Positions 47,277 through 56,063 are shown, numbered from the stretch's first letter. The stretch is 64,000 nt of DNA from DASYLJ01 sp036009625 (GCA_036009625.1 DASYLJ010000090.1:1-64000), one strand, 5' to 3'. A program made the numbers and translations. The notes: generated from the sequence alone by a model not told the origin.

Positions 47277-48395
47277 TCACGGCTTGCCGCCCATCGGGTA
47301 GCTGCCACTGCTGCTGCGGCCGGTGCTGGTGCCGGTACGCCCGTCGACCGCGTGCGTGCCGCTCCCGCCGCCCTCGTGACTCCCCTGGCCGTCGCCCGAC
47401 GCCGGTCGCTCGGCGCGCGCCGGACGATCGCCGCCGCGGTTGCCTCCGCCGCCGCCGTCACCACGCGGGGCCATCGGCCGCACGTCACCGTGCCACGCAC
47501 CCGATCCGTTCGACTGCACGCCCGGACGCTGCGCCGGCGCATTCGGCACCGCGCGGGTCACCGTTCCGGGCTCGTGACGTCGCTCGTGCACGGGTGGCGG
47601 CAGCGGCGGCTCCGGCTGGCGCACCGCCGGACGATCGCCCGACGACGGCGCCGGTCGTCGCGTGATGGAGACGTCGTCGTCGTCGCGATCGGAGCGACGA
47701 TGATCGTCCTGGTCGGGACCCGGCCGACGACGATCGCTGCCGCGGCGATCCATCGACTCCAGCTCACGCCGATGCCATGGCGCCAGCGTCTCCGCGGGTC
47801 GGTCGCCGTACTGGCGTACCGGATGACGGGTGACGCGCTCGATGCGCTGGCGATCGACGCGGTCGACGCGATGCTCGGACCAGGAATCGCGCACGTGCCC
47901 TGGAAGACGTCCGTGCGGGACGTATGCCGAGCGCAGGCGCGGATTGCAGAACTGATCGTCGCGCACGAAGAAGTAGTCGTCGAAGCCGGCGCGCCAGCCG
48001 AACGGCCCGAGCGGCGCCCAACCGACATAGCCGTCGTCGTAGACCCAATCGACCCATGCGGGTCCCCACACCCTGCCGGGCACCCATACCCAGCCGTAGC
48101 TCGGTGCCAGCGCCCAGCGGCCATAGTGGAAGGTCCACGCCCACGGCTCGTACGACACCCACGTCCAGCCGTACGCCGTCCACACCCACTGGCCGTCGGA
48201 ATAGGGCGCCCATCCGTAGGCGACGCTCGGACGCCACACCCGGCCGTAGGTCGGGATGTCGTCCCAGGTGCCATGCGGGGCGAGCGACGCCTCGTAGCCG
48301 TCGGGGTCGGGTCCGTCGTCGTACGGATAGTCCTGTGCGACGGCGGCGCCGGCGAGGACGGTGACGACGATCAGCGATGCGAGCCAGGTGCGCAT
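47277..48395 (-). CDS. secreted DUF6600-type YxWxP-rich protein
   Basis: A 372-residue exported protein (signal MRTWLASLIVVTVLAGAAVA). Residues about 35-150 contain Trp/Tyr-rich repeats such as YGRVWRPS, YSDGQWVWTAYGWTWVS, FHYGRWALAPSYGWVWVP and WGPAWVDWVYDDGYVGWAPL, the DUF6600 pattern. The second half is a low-complexity, charged Pro/Arg/Gly tail. Function unknown; envelope-associated. ATG 48395 is preferred over GTG 48410. Confidence 0.75.
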   Translation of the reverse strand: MRTWLASLIVVTVLAGAAVAQDYPYDDGPDPDGYEASLAPHGTWDDIPTYGRVWRPSVAYGWAPYSDGQWVWTAYGWTWVSYEPWAWTFHYGRWALAPSYGWVWVPGRVWGPAWVDWVYDDGYVGWAPLGPFGWRAGFDDYFFVRDDQFCNPRLRSAYVPHGRLPGHVRDSWSEHRVDRVDRQRIERVTRHPVRQYGDRPAETLAPWHRRELESMDRRGSDRRRPGPDQDDHRRSDRDDDDVSITRRPAPSSGDRPAVRQPEPPLPPPVHERRHEPGTVTRAVPNAPAQRPGVQSNGSGAWHGDVRPMAPRGDGGGGGNRGGDRPARAERPASGDGQGSHEGGGSGTHAVDGRTGTSTGRSSSGSYPMGGKP

Positions 48396-48434
48396 GAGGA
48401 TCGGCAACACGGCCAGTGGCCGTATGTTCCGATC

Positions 48435-50438
48435 CTACTCGAAGTCGAACTCTTCGACGACCTGCAATCCTCGCAAGATCGTGGGAGGGAATCCTTCGAC
48501 GAAGCGCGACGGCTTGCCGAGCACCATGCCCGTTGCGCGGTCGTAGATGTCGATCGGATACGTCAGGTAGAGGTGCTCCTTCGCGCGCGTGACGGCGACG
48601 TAGAGCAGGCGACGCTCCTCCTCCACTTCCTCCTGATCGTGGAGGTTGTGGTACGACGGGAAGCGGCCGTCGACGAGGCCGATGACGAACACCACGCGCC
48701 ACTCGAGGCCCTTCGCCGAGTGGATGGTGGAGAGCGTCAGCATGCCTTCGTCGACCTCGGCGGCGAGCACGTCGCCGACGCTGTCGGTGGGCGGCTCGAG
48801 CGCCATGTCGGTGAGCAGGCTGCTCAACGTGCGGTAGCGCGCGGCGATGGTGAGGAAGTGCTCGAGGTCTTTCTCGCGCTTCGGGTAGTCCTCGGGATGC
48901 AGATGCCGCAGCATCGGCGCGTAGAAGCCGACGACGCGCGCTACCTGCTCCTCGGGCGATATCTCCTCGGGGGCGATCTCGCGCAGCAGCTCGGCGAGAC
49001 GTCCGAGCTCCTTCGAGTACGCGCCGCGCTTCGGATAGTCCGCCAGCAACGCGGCTGCCTGCGCGATGTCGGCGGCCGCCGCACCGACGTGACGGAACAC
49101 GTCGTCGGCGGTCTTCGGTCCGAGCCCGTCGAGCAGCAGCAGCATGCGGTGCCAGGACACGGCGTCGCGTGGGTTCGCCACCACGCGGAGGTGGGCGAGG
49201 ACGTCCTTCACGTGCGCGGTCTCGATGAACTTGAAGCCGCCGCGCTTGACGAACGGGATGTCGTGGCGCTGCAGCTCGAGCTCGAGGTCGAACGAGTGGT
49301 AGCTCGAGCGGAAGAGCACCGCCATCTCATCGAGCGACACGCCCTCCTCACGCAGCTCGAGGATGCGCTGCGAGACGAAGCGCGACTGGTTGCGCTCGTC
49401 GGCGGCGCGCACCAGCAGCGGAATGCGACTGCCCGGGTTGCGCGCGCGCAGCACCTTGGTGTGCTTCTCGGGGGCGCGGTCGATGATGCCGTTGGCGAGC
49501 TGCAGGATGGGCGCAGTGGAGCGGTAGTTCTCCTCGAGCTTGATGAGCTGCGTGCCGGGGAAGAGCTCGGTGAACTCCATGATGTTGCGGAAGTCGGCGC
49601 CGCGGAACGAGTAGATGCTCTGGCTGTCGTCGCCGACCGCCATCACGTTGTCGTGCGTGACGGCGAGCCCGCGCACGATCTCCGCCTGCAGGCGGTTCGT
49701 GTCCTGATACTCGTCCACCATGATGTAGCGATACGTCCGCGACAGCTGCTCGGCCGCCTCGGGGACGTCGCGCACGAGGTCGCGCAACAGCACCAGCAGG
49801 TCGTCGTAGTCGACCAGGCTGCGCTCGCGCTTGTACTTCGTGTACTGCTCGCCGAGCCGCACCAGCTCGTCGAGATGGTCGGCGAGGTGCCCGTAGTCGT
49901 CCTCGATGAGGTCGGCGACGCTGGTGCTGCGGTTCACCGCCATGCTGAGGATCTCGAGGATGGCGTTCTTACGCGGGAAGCGTCGATCTTTGCGGTCGAG
50001 GCCGGCGCGGCTGCGCAGCAGGTTCACCAGGTCTTCGGAGTCGCTGCGGTCGAGGATGGTGAAGCCGGGCTCGAGACCGACGTGACGTCCCTGCCGGCGC
50101 AGCACCGCGTTGGCGAAGGAGTGGAACGTGCCGCCGGAGACGCGGTCGCAGTTGCCGCCGACCAGCGTCGAGGCGCGACCGAGCATTTCCTCCGACGCCT
50201 TGCGGGTGAACGTCAGCAGCAGGATCTGGCCCGGCGGGACGCCGCTCTCGACGAGGCGTGCGACGCGATAAACCAGCGTGCGCGTCTTGCCGCTGCCGGC
50301 GCCGGCGATGACGAGCACGGGGCCGGCGAGCGTCGTCGCGGCGGCATGCTGCGCCTCGTTCAGCTCACCAGCGTAGTCGATGCGATAGCGCTGCGACGGC
50401 TGGGCATCGGGGCGCGAGCGGAGGGTGTAGGTATCCAT
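48435..50438 (-). CDS. ATP-dependent DNA helicase, UvrD/PcrA/Rep type
   Basis: A 667-residue SF1A helicase. Motif Q and Walker A are AGPVLVIAGAGSGKTRTLVY, motif Ia LLLTFTRKASEEML, Walker B IMVDEYQDTN, motif III VGDDSQSIYSFRGAD, motif IV LEENYRSTAPILQL, motif V LSTIHSAKGLEWRVVFVIGL and motif VI RRLLYVAVTRAKEHLYL. It unwinds DNA in repair or recombination. Shorter than PcrA (about 720) with no C-terminal RNAP-binding extension visible. The start is 87 nt from the divergent tusA-like gene. Confidence 0.93.
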   Translation of the reverse strand: MDTYTLRSRPDAQPSQRYRIDYAGELNEAQHAAATTLAGPVLVIAGAGSGKTRTLVYRVARLVESGVPPGQILLLTFTRKASEEMLGRASTLVGGNCDRVSGGTFHSFANAVLRRQGRHVGLEPGFTILDRSDSEDLVNLLRSRAGLDRKDRRFPRKNAILEILSMAVNRSTSVADLIEDDYGHLADHLDELVRLGEQYTKYKRERSLVDYDDLLVLLRDLVRDVPEAAEQLSRTYRYIMVDEYQDTNRLQAEIVRGLAVTHDNVMAVGDDSQSIYSFRGADFRNIMEFTELFPGTQLIKLEENYRSTAPILQLANGIIDRAPEKHTKVLRARNPGSRIPLLVRAADERNQSRFVSQRILELREEGVSLDEMAVLFRSSYHSFDLELELQRHDIPFVKRGGFKFIETAHVKDVLAHLRVVANPRDAVSWHRMLLLLDGLGPKTADDVFRHVGAAAADIAQAAALLADYPKRGAYSKELGRLAELLREIAPEEISPEEQVARVVGFYAPMLRHLHPEDYPKREKDLEHFLTIAARYRTLSSLLTDMALEPPTDSVGDVLAAEVDEGMLTLSTIHSAKGLEWRVVFVIGLVDGRFPSYHNLHDQEEVEEERRLLYVAVTRAKEHLYLTYPIDIYDRATGMVLGKPSRFVEGFPPTILRGLQVVEEFDFE

Positions 50439-50525
50439 TCCGGTCGAAGGGACGGTTCTACAGCGATCACCGGATGCCGTCGAGCGAGGCGTTCCGCGCG
50501 CGCGTTTTCGTGTATAGGAGGCCGT

Positions 50526-50744
50526 GTGCGACCCGAGCTCGACCTGCGCGGCGTGCAGTGCCCGCTCTCGTGGGCGAAGGCGCGCGTCTGGCTCGAGACG
50601 CGCTCACGCGGCGAGGAAGTGGCGCTGCGACTCGACGATCCGCGCGGCGCGCGCGATCTTCCGCGCGCCGCGGAGGCGTCGGGCCATCACGTCGTCGACG
50701 TCACGCCGATCGACGGTGGATGGATCGTCCGGTTGGAGGTTTGA
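50526..50744 (+). CDS. TusA-family sulfur carrier protein
   Basis: A 72-residue protein with the TusA fold. The N-terminal LDLRGVQCPLSWAKARVWLE carries the sulfur-accepting Cys followed by Pro. RLDDPRGARDLPRAAEASGH is the conserved second block and DVTPIDGGWIVRLEV the last strands. GTG 50526 is preceded by AGGAGG at 50516-50521. It may move sulfur for thiolation or cofactors. No IscS or Tus partner is adjacent; Ku follows 34 nt downstream. Confidence 0.85.
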   Translation: MRPELDLRGVQCPLSWAKARVWLETRSRGEEVALRLDDPRGARDLPRAAEASGHHVVDVTPIDGGWIVRLEV

Positions 50745-50778
50745 CATGCGCACGCGCTCTGGGGTTTCGTAATTTCCC

Positions 50779-51666
50779 ATGCCTGCACGCTCTATCGGCT
50801 CCGCCACCGTGAGCTTCGGACTGGTGTCCATTCCTGTACGACTCTACGTCGCGACCCACTCCGAGCAGCCATCCTTCAACCAGATCCACCAGGAATGCGG
50901 GTCGCGCATCAAGCAGCAGATCTTCTGCCCGCGCTGTGATCGCGTCGTCGAGCGTCGCGAGCTGGTGAAGGGACGCGAGGTCGGCAAGGAACAGTACGTG
51001 CTCTTCACCGACGACGAGCTGAAGGCGCTCGAAGTCGCCGCCAGCCAGTCGATCGACATCCACGAGTTCGTGCCGCTCGCCGCCGTCGACCCGGTGTACT
51101 TCGAGAACACGCACTACCTCGGTCCCGACAAGGGCGGCGACAAGGCGTACCAGCTGCTCGCGGAAGCCATGCGCGAAACCGCCATGGTGGCGCTCGCGCA
51201 GCACGTCACGCGCGGCAAGGAGCACCTCGTGCTCATCCGTCCGCTGCGCGACGGGCTGGCGCTGCACACGCTCTACTACGCCGACGAGGTGCGCGCCTTC
51301 GACGAGGTCGACCGTGGCGCCACCGTCACCGTCAAGCCCGGCGAGGCGCAGCTGGCGCGCAAGCTCATCGAGCAGCTCACGACGGACGGCTTCAATCCCG
51401 AGCAGTACCGCGACCACTATCGCGACCGGCTGCAGCAGGTGATCGATCAGAAGCTCGCCGGCGACGTCGTAGTCGCACCCGACGTTCCCGCTCCGCGCGG
51501 GCAGGTCATCGACCTGATGGAAGCGTTGAAGCAGAGCCTCGCCCGCGAGGGCGGTCGTCGTACCGCATCCGAGCCCGCCGCCGAAGCGGCGGACGTTCCG
51601 AAGCGTCGCGCGGCCGGTGGTGGCGGCGACGGCGCGCGTCCTCGCGGCGGCGGCAAGAAGAAATAG
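50779..51666 (+). CDS. ku: non-homologous end-joining protein Ku
   Basis: A 295-residue bacterial Ku. It opens IGSATVSFGLVSIPVRLYVA and contains a zinc-ribbon-like ECGSRIKQQIFCPRCDRVVE, then FENTHYLGPDKGGDKAYQLL and ALVQHVTR-type KEHLVLIRPLRDGLALHTLY, the diagnostic ring-forming core. The C-terminal tail is Gly/Lys/Arg-rich. Ku binds broken DNA ends and recruits LigD. LigD is not in the window; the next genes are a MerR-TPR protein and a DUF72 protein. Confidence 0.94.
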   Translation: MPARSIGSATVSFGLVSIPVRLYVATHSEQPSFNQIHQECGSRIKQQIFCPRCDRVVERRELVKGREVGKEQYVLFTDDELKALEVAASQSIDIHEFVPLAAVDPVYFENTHYLGPDKGGDKAYQLLAEAMRETAMVALAQHVTRGKEHLVLIRPLRDGLALHTLYYADEVRAFDEVDRGATVTVKPGEAQLARKLIEQLTTDGFNPEQYRDHYRDRLQQVIDQKLAGDVVVAPDVPAPRGQVIDLMEALKQSLAREGGRRTASEPAAEAADVPKRRAAGGGGDGARPRGGGKKK

Positions 51667-52529
51667 TGGCGGCACCACACGTGAGCGGGGTGGCCGAGGC
51701 CCACTTCGATACCGCGCAGGCGGCGCGGATCGTGGGCCTCCCGCTCGGTCGGCTCCGCCAGTGCGTGCGCGCCGGCCTGGTCGCCCCCGAGCGCGACGGC
51801 CGCGGTCGACTCCGTTTCGACTTCCTCGATCTCGTGCTGCTGCGCACGACGCGCGCCCTCCTCGAGCAGCACGTCCCGCTCACCAAGATCGGCCGCGTCC
51901 TGCGCTCGCTGCGCCGGCAGATCGGCGATCGGCCCCTCACCCGCCTGAGCGTCTTCAAAGAGGGCGCGCGCGTGGTGGCGTACGACGGCAGCAACCGCTG
52001 GCAGCCCGAGTCGGGGCAGCTGCTCTTCAACTTCGACGCCGACCGCGTCGCGCGCAAGCACGCCAGCGTCGCCAAGCTGCCCGAGCCGCAGAAGACGCGC
52101 CTCCCCGCGCTCACCTCCGAGCAGTGGTGCGACCTCGCCATGGACATCGAGGACAGCTCGCCGCTCGAGGCGCGCGCCGCGTACCACCACGCCCTCGACC
52201 TCGACCCGACCAACGTCGTCGCGCGCATCAACCTCGGGCGCCTGCTGCACGGCGACGGCAATCTCGTCGGCGCCGAGTCGCACTTCCGCGACGCCGTCCG
52301 CTACGATCCGGATTACGGGCTCGCCTGGTACAACCTCGGCGTCGTGCTCGAGGACGCACATCGCCCCGACGAGGCGCTGCCGTGCTACGAGGAGGGGGTG
52401 CGCACCGACCCCACACTGGCCGACGCCCATTGGAACCTGAGCCTGCTCTACGAGAAGGCCGGGCGTCACCAGGACGCCATCCGTCACCTCGCCGTCTACC
52501 GGCGGCTGTCGACGGACCCCGCGCGCTGA
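51666..52529 (+). CDS. MerR-type HTH protein fused to TPR repeats
   Basis: A 287-residue protein. Residues about 10-75 are a MerR-like winged helix (FDTAQAARIVGLPLGRLRQC, then VRAGLVAPERDGRGRLRFDF). Residues about 165-275 are three TPR units (ARAAYHHALDLDPTNVVARI, SHFRDAVRYDPDYGLAWYNL, LPCYEEGVRTDPTLADAHWN). A DNA-binding head joined to a protein-binding tail suggests a regulator or adaptor, possibly for end joining given its one-base overlap with the Ku stop. GTG start at 51666. Confidence 0.75.
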   Translation: MAAPHVSGVAEAHFDTAQAARIVGLPLGRLRQCVRAGLVAPERDGRGRLRFDFLDLVLLRTTRALLEQHVPLTKIGRVLRSLRRQIGDRPLTRLSVFKEGARVVAYDGSNRWQPESGQLLFNFDADRVARKHASVAKLPEPQKTRLPALTSEQWCDLAMDIEDSSPLEARAAYHHALDLDPTNVVARINLGRLLHGDGNLVGAESHFRDAVRYDPDYGLAWYNLGVVLEDAHRPDEALPCYEEGVRTDPTLADAHWNLSLLYEKAGRHQDAIRHLAVYRRLSTDPAR

Positions 52530-53248
52530 TGGCGCGCGCGACCACCGGGCCGCGGTTCCTCGTCGGCACCTCGGGCTACAGCTATGCCCCCTGGCGCGGG
52601 AAGTTCTACCCGAAGGACATCGCCAGCGACGAGATGCTCAAGTTCTACTCGAGCGTCTTCGGTACGGTCGAGATCAACCACAGCTTCTACCGCATGCCGA
52701 CGCCGCCGCTGCTGACGACCTGGCGCCGGCAGACGCCATTGCGGTTCCGGTTCGCGCTGAAGGCCCCGCAGCGCATCACGCATCACCTCCGCCTGAAAGA
52801 CGCGGCCGAACCGGCGCGGGAGTTCATCCGGCGCGCCGACACGCTCGGCGAGAAGCTCGGACCGCTCCTCTTCCAGCTGCCGCCGCACCTGCGCGCCGAT
52901 TGCGAGCGCCTGGAGGAATTCCTCCGCGTGCTGCCCCAGGGTTCGGAGCCGGTCTTCGAGTTCCGGCATGCGAGCTGGTTCACGGAAGAGGTGTACGGCG
53001 TCCTGGCAGCGCATCGCGCGGCGCTGTGCATCGCCGACACGGAGAGCCTCACGACGCCCCTCGTCGCCACCGCGCCGTTCGGCTACGTGCGGCTACGGCG
53101 CGACGACTACTCGCCCGCCGAGCTCGCCGACTGGGCCGGGAAGCTGAAAGAGATCACGCGCTGGAAGCGTGTCTACGTCTTTCTGAAGCACGACGAGGCC
53201 GGACGCGCCCCCGAGCTCGCGAGCGCATTCATCGGCGCGCTCGGCTAG
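52529..53248 (+). CDS. DUF72 (YecE-like) TIM-barrel protein
   Basis: A 239-residue DUF72 protein. It begins FLVGTSGYSYAPWRGKFYP and continues FYSSVFGTVEINHSFYRMPT, with LKAPQRITHHLRLKD, LLFQLPPH and EFRHASWFTEEVY later, all standard family blocks. Function unproven; links to repair or oxidative stress have been proposed for relatives. Start ATG overlaps the previous TGA (TGATG). It ends 4 nt into the convergent Fe-S gene. Confidence 0.9.
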   Translation: MARATTGPRFLVGTSGYSYAPWRGKFYPKDIASDEMLKFYSSVFGTVEINHSFYRMPTPPLLTTWRRQTPLRFRFALKAPQRITHHLRLKDAAEPAREFIRRADTLGEKLGPLLFQLPPHLRADCERLEEFLRVLPQGSEPVFEFRHASWFTEEVYGVLAAHRAALCIADTESLTTPLVATAPFGYVRLRRDDYSPAELADWAGKLKEITRWKRVYVFLKHDEAGRAPELASAFIGALG

Positions 53249-53952
53249 TCGCGCGCGAGCACGTCCATCGTCGCCCGCGCCGAGGCCTGGTGAAAGGCCA
53301 TCGCCTCGGAAGGGTAGCGATGCGCGCGGCCGTACACGCAGTCGACGCGTGCGTGGCACTGGCCGGCGCACTCGTCGACCGGCTGCAGTCGGTAGGCCAT
53401 GCAGCGCGGAACGTCCCAGCCCGTCGTGCCGACGGCCCCGGCCGGACATGCGGAGATGCACGGGCGCTCGACGCACGCCGGGCAGGGATCGAAGGCGGGC
53501 ACGGGACTCGGGTCGAGCGTCTCGGGCAGCAGCACCGCCGCGCGCAGTGCCATCCAGGGCCCGTACTCCGGATGCACCAGCATCCCGAGCAGGCTGCGCC
53601 GTCCGAGCCCCGCGCATTCGGCCAGGTGGACGAAAGAGACCGGCGTGCCGGGATGATCGAACGGATAGACCACGCGCGCACCAGCGGGCAGCGGATCGAG
53701 CGCCTGCGTCACGACGGTGCGCGTGAAGGCATCGAGCGGATCGGGCCCCATCATCTCGGCGCGCTGGAACGCGTCCCAGAAGGCGCGGCCACCGTTGCCG
53801 ATGACGATGGCGCTCCGCATTCCGGGCGCAATGTGGGCAAGCCGATGCGGCGCCGGGACGGTCGCATCGTAGGTGGCTGCCGATGCCACGCCGAGCAGGT
53901 CGAGGCCCATCGGCACGAGCCGCGCGCGCAGTCCGTCGAGGGGGGCGCTCAT
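53245..53952 (-). CDS. short QueG-like iron-sulfur protein
   Basis: A 235-residue protein related to the core of epoxyqueuosine reductase and reductive-dehalogenase-like Fe-S proteins. Cysteines appear as DPCPACVERPCISACPAGAV and later CMAYRL with ECAGQCHARVDC, which could hold one or two [4Fe-4S] clusters. It lacks the HEAT-repeat tail of QueG and is much shorter than QueG (about 350). The N-terminal part (GLDLLGVASAATYDA) matches the cobalamin-side region only loosely. Function uncertain. Confidence 0.7.
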   Translation of the reverse strand: MSAPLDGLRARLVPMGLDLLGVASAATYDATVPAPHRLAHIAPGMRSAIVIGNGGRAFWDAFQRAEMMGPDPLDAFTRTVVTQALDPLPAGARVVYPFDHPGTPVSFVHLAECAGLGRRSLLGMLVHPEYGPWMALRAAVLLPETLDPSPVPAFDPCPACVERPCISACPAGAVGTTGWDVPRCMAYRLQPVDECAGQCHARVDCVYGRAHRYPSEAMAFHQASARATMDVLARD

Positions 53953-53953
53953 C

Positions 53954-53983
53954 TTGACAACATCCGCGAACCTAGCCTACCTA
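53954..53983 (+). promoter_or_regulatory. sigma-70-type promoter of the SCP2 gene
   Basis: A perfect -35 TTGACA at 53954-53959 and TACCTA at 53978-53983 with 18-nt spacing, followed by a leader of about 35 nt containing AGGAGGAG (54011-54018) eight nt before ATG 54026. This is the best consensus-like promoter in the window. Confidence 0.6.
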
Positions 53984-54025
53984 AGCCGGTCAGCCCCCAC
54001 CACCACAACGAGGAGGAGTTTGTTC

Positions 54026-54349
54026 ATGACCCCCAAGGATATTTTCGAAGCGATGCCCGCGCAGCTCGACGCCAATGCAGCCAAGGGCGTGAATGCCACC
54101 ATCCAGTTCAACCTGAGCGGTGACAATGGCGGTCAGTGGTACGTGACCATCAAGGACGGCAAGGCCGAGGTGAGCCAGGGCACCGCGCCTTCCGCCAACA
54201 TGACCATGTCGATGGCCGCCCAGGACTACGTCGACATGACCACCGGCAAGCTGAACGGCCAGATGGCGTTCATGAGCGGCAAGCTCAAGATCTCGGGCGA
54301 CATGGGTCTCGCAATGAAGATGCAGACCCTCTTCAAGCGCCCGGCCTGA
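54026..54349 (+). CDS. SCP2 sterol-binding domain protein
   Basis: A 107-residue single-domain sterol carrier protein 2 homologue. The order NATIQFNLSGDNGGQWYVTI, DGKAEVSQGTAPSANMTMSM and DYVDMTTGKLNGQMAFMSGK then LKISGDMGLAMKMQTLF is the full SCP2 fold. Proteins of this fold bind hydrophobic ligands (fatty acyl-CoA, sterols, terpenoids). Codon choice is strongly biased, with a consensus promoter, strong ribosome site and a perfect terminator hairpin, so it is probably highly expressed. It could carry the product of the triterpenoid operon; that is inference. Confidence 0.92.
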   Translation: MTPKDIFEAMPAQLDANAAKGVNATIQFNLSGDNGGQWYVTIKDGKAEVSQGTAPSANMTMSMAAQDYVDMTTGKLNGQMAFMSGKLKISGDMGLAMKMQTLFKRPA

Positions 54350-54373
54350 AGCAGCCCTCGCTGTAGTGCGACG

Positions 54374-54403
54374 AGCCGGATGGACCTCACGGTCCATCCG
54401 GCT
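54374..54403 (+). terminator. intrinsic-type terminator hairpin of the SCP2 gene
   Basis: A perfect 13-bp stem (AGCCGGATGGACC at 54374-54386 and its complement at 54391-54403) with a TCAC loop, 25 nt after the stop, followed by ACTAATTTG, a short weak T-rich tail. Confidence 0.7.
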
Positions 54404-54414
54404 ACTAATTTGTG

Positions 54415-54506
54415 CGGCCCAAGACCGTGTCTTGGGCCGGGGCGAGAGTGAGGCGGGCGTTTCCGCGCGACCATGGTGCCGCGGCCGGCGAAGCCGGCGC
54501 GGCATG
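54415..54506 (+). repeat. composite intergenic repeat, copy A
   Basis: Three parts in order. First, an 11-bp perfect hairpin (CGGCCCAAGAC, 3-nt loop, complement at 54429-54439). Second, GGGGCGAGAGTG (54439-54450) and 25 variable nt. Third, a 31-nt core from GTGCCGCGG to GCGCGGCATG (54476-54506) that contains its own GCCGGC-GAA-GCCGGC hairpin. The 12-nt box and the 31-nt core occur identically, in opposite orientation, at 61589-61679. It lies in the convergent gap between the SCP2 gene and the small membrane protein. Confidence 0.8.
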
Positions 54507-54537
54507 AGTGGCACGCAGGCTGGGAACGCCGAACGCT

Positions 54538-54822
54538 TCAGCGCGGCGGGAGACGCCGGAGGATCTCGGCCAGGGCGATCAGGGTCGAGCCGGTCGTGAG
54601 GCCGACGAAGAGGCCGGCGACGGCGGCCACCAGCAGGGCCCAGTGTCGTCCGGCGGCGGCCCAGTATTCGGCCTGGAAGATGGCGTGATTGGGGTGACGC
54701 TCGTAGGCGGCGACGATCTCGTAGTAGTTCGCGTCGCCGACGAACTGGACGCTGCACACGATGGCCGCGACGACGCCGAGCAGGAGCACGACGACGCCGA
54801 GGACGCGCAGCCAGGTGATCAC
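54538..54822 (-). CDS. small membrane protein with two helices
   Basis: A 94-residue protein with two membrane segments (WLRVLGVVVLLLGVVAAIVC and a second, ALLVAAVAGLFVGLTTGSTL) joined by a polar loop (ANYYEIVAAYERHPNHAIFQ). No recognised family. GTG 54822 overlaps the preceding acetyltransferase stop by 4 nt (GTGA), which supports this start and cotranscription. Confidence 0.65.
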   Translation of the reverse strand: MITWLRVLGVVVLLLGVVAAIVCSVQFVGDANYYEIVAAYERHPNHAIFQAEYWAAAGRHWALLVAAVAGLFVGLTTGSTLIALAEILRRLPPR

Positions 54823-56063
54823 GAGGCACGCTCCGCGACCGCGCCGGCAGCGAGGCGGTGCCGGTAGCTGACGACACGCTGGCGGCGGCGGGTGTCGTAG
54901 CCCTTCCACTTCGCGGCGGGGACCTCGTCGGATTCGACGCGAGCGAAGCCCATGCGCTCGAAGAACTGCTGCGCGCGCTCGTCGAGCGTGACGGCGAAGA
55001 CATAGTCGAGCCCGATCGACTCGGCCTCGGCGAGGATGCGCTCGACCAGGCGCTCGCCGATGCCTTCTCCCTTGAATCTGGTGATGGTGTAGAGGCCGAC
55101 GATCTCGCCCGCCCGGTCCCCCGCATAAGGCGCCGTGAGCAGGCCCGCCACGCCGGCCAGATGCCGGCCGCAGACGGTGACGCCGTAGCCCGCCGCCAGC
55201 ACGCTCGTGACCTCGTCGGGGGTGCGCATCTTGAGGAGGCCAGCGCGCTCGCCGCGCTCGAGCAGACGCTCCGCCTGCGCGAAGTCGTCGATGCCGAGCG
55301 GCCCGACGCGCGTGTAGTCACCCTCGGTGAAGAGCGTGCCCGAGCCGACGTAGGTGAAGAGCTCCTCGGCGATGCCGTCGGGCGAGCACACGTTCACCTG
55401 CTCGACGCCGCTGTCGAGCGCCTCGCGCACGGCGACGAGCAGACCGCGCCGATCGCCGATCCCCGTCCACTCGGCCTGTCCCTCGCGCAGCACGGTCTCG
55501 AGCACGTTCTCGTCGACGAACGACAGGCGCCCACCCGGCGCCTCGAGACCACCGCGCGGGTCGACGAGCACGACCTTCGGGATGCGCAGCGAGGCCGCCA
55601 GCTCCATCGGGTGGCGCGGGAACGCCGCCGGTCCACTGATGCCGAGAATGCACAGGCGTCCCTGCCGCAGCCGCCCCCACAGCGCGCCGCGCAGCTGGTG
55701 ATCGCCGCCCGGCATGGCGAGGTCGGACACCTTCACACGCACGATCGGCGACGTCGGACGCCGCGCCTTCTTCTTCTTTCGGTGCCGCACCACCTTGCCA
55801 CGGGACTTGGCCGGGGGCCGGCCGAGCGCTGCGAGGAGGCGACGTTCCGACCCCGGGACCACCGACGGCCACCACAGCAGGACGCGGGTGTCGTTGCGCG
55901 CCAGCGTGGCCACGGTGGCACCGAGGGAGCGCAGCGACGAGCGCGCCGTCACGGCCGCGGGGGACACGGCGATCAGCACGCTCCGACCGCGAAACTCCTC
56001 GAGGTAGAATTCCTTCTCCCCGAATGGCTCGCTGCCCGTAGGCCTGCGCGGCGGCTTCGGCAT
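54819..56063 (-). CDS. N-acetylglutamate-synthase-like protein (amino-acid-kinase-like domain plus GNAT)
   Basis: A 414-residue two-domain protein. Residues about 10-240 resemble a divergent amino-acid-kinase-like domain, with an internal Lys/Arg run (VRHRKKKKARRPT) and a segment RRGLLVAVREALDSGVEQVN then VGSGTLFTEGDYTRVG, as in ArgA. Residues about 260-400 are a GNAT domain with the acetyl-CoA loop TRFKGEGIGERLVERILAEA and FFERMGFARVESDEVP. It may be an N-acetylglutamate synthase or a related acetyltransferase. No arginine genes are nearby. Start ATG 56063. Confidence 0.72.
   Translation of the reverse strand: MPKPPRRPTGSEPFGEKEFYLEEFRGRSVLIAVSPAAVTARSSLRSLGATVATLARNDTRVLLWWPSVVPGSERRLLAALGRPPAKSRGKVVRHRKKKKARRPTSPIVRVKVSDLAMPGGDHQLRGALWGRLRQGRLCILGISGPAAFPRHPMELAASLRIPKVVLVDPRGGLEAPGGRLSFVDENVLETVLREGQAEWTGIGDRRGLLVAVREALDSGVEQVNVCSPDGIAEELFTYVGSGTLFTEGDYTRVGPLGIDDFAQAERLLERGERAGLLKMRTPDEVTSVLAAGYGVTVCGRHLAGVAGLLTAPYAGDRAGEIVGLYTITRFKGEGIGERLVERILAEAESIGLDYVFAVTLDERAQQFFERMGFARVESDEVPAAKWKGYDTRRRQRVVSYRHRLAAGAVAERAS

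Noticed and set aside
47262..50520. Very long open frame on the plus strand opposite the DUF6600 and helicase genes
   Set aside because: High-GC antisense shadow; the translation is Arg/Val/Asp-rich without motifs, while the minus-strand frames encode recognisable proteins. Only its last 73 codons (the tusA-like gene) are real.
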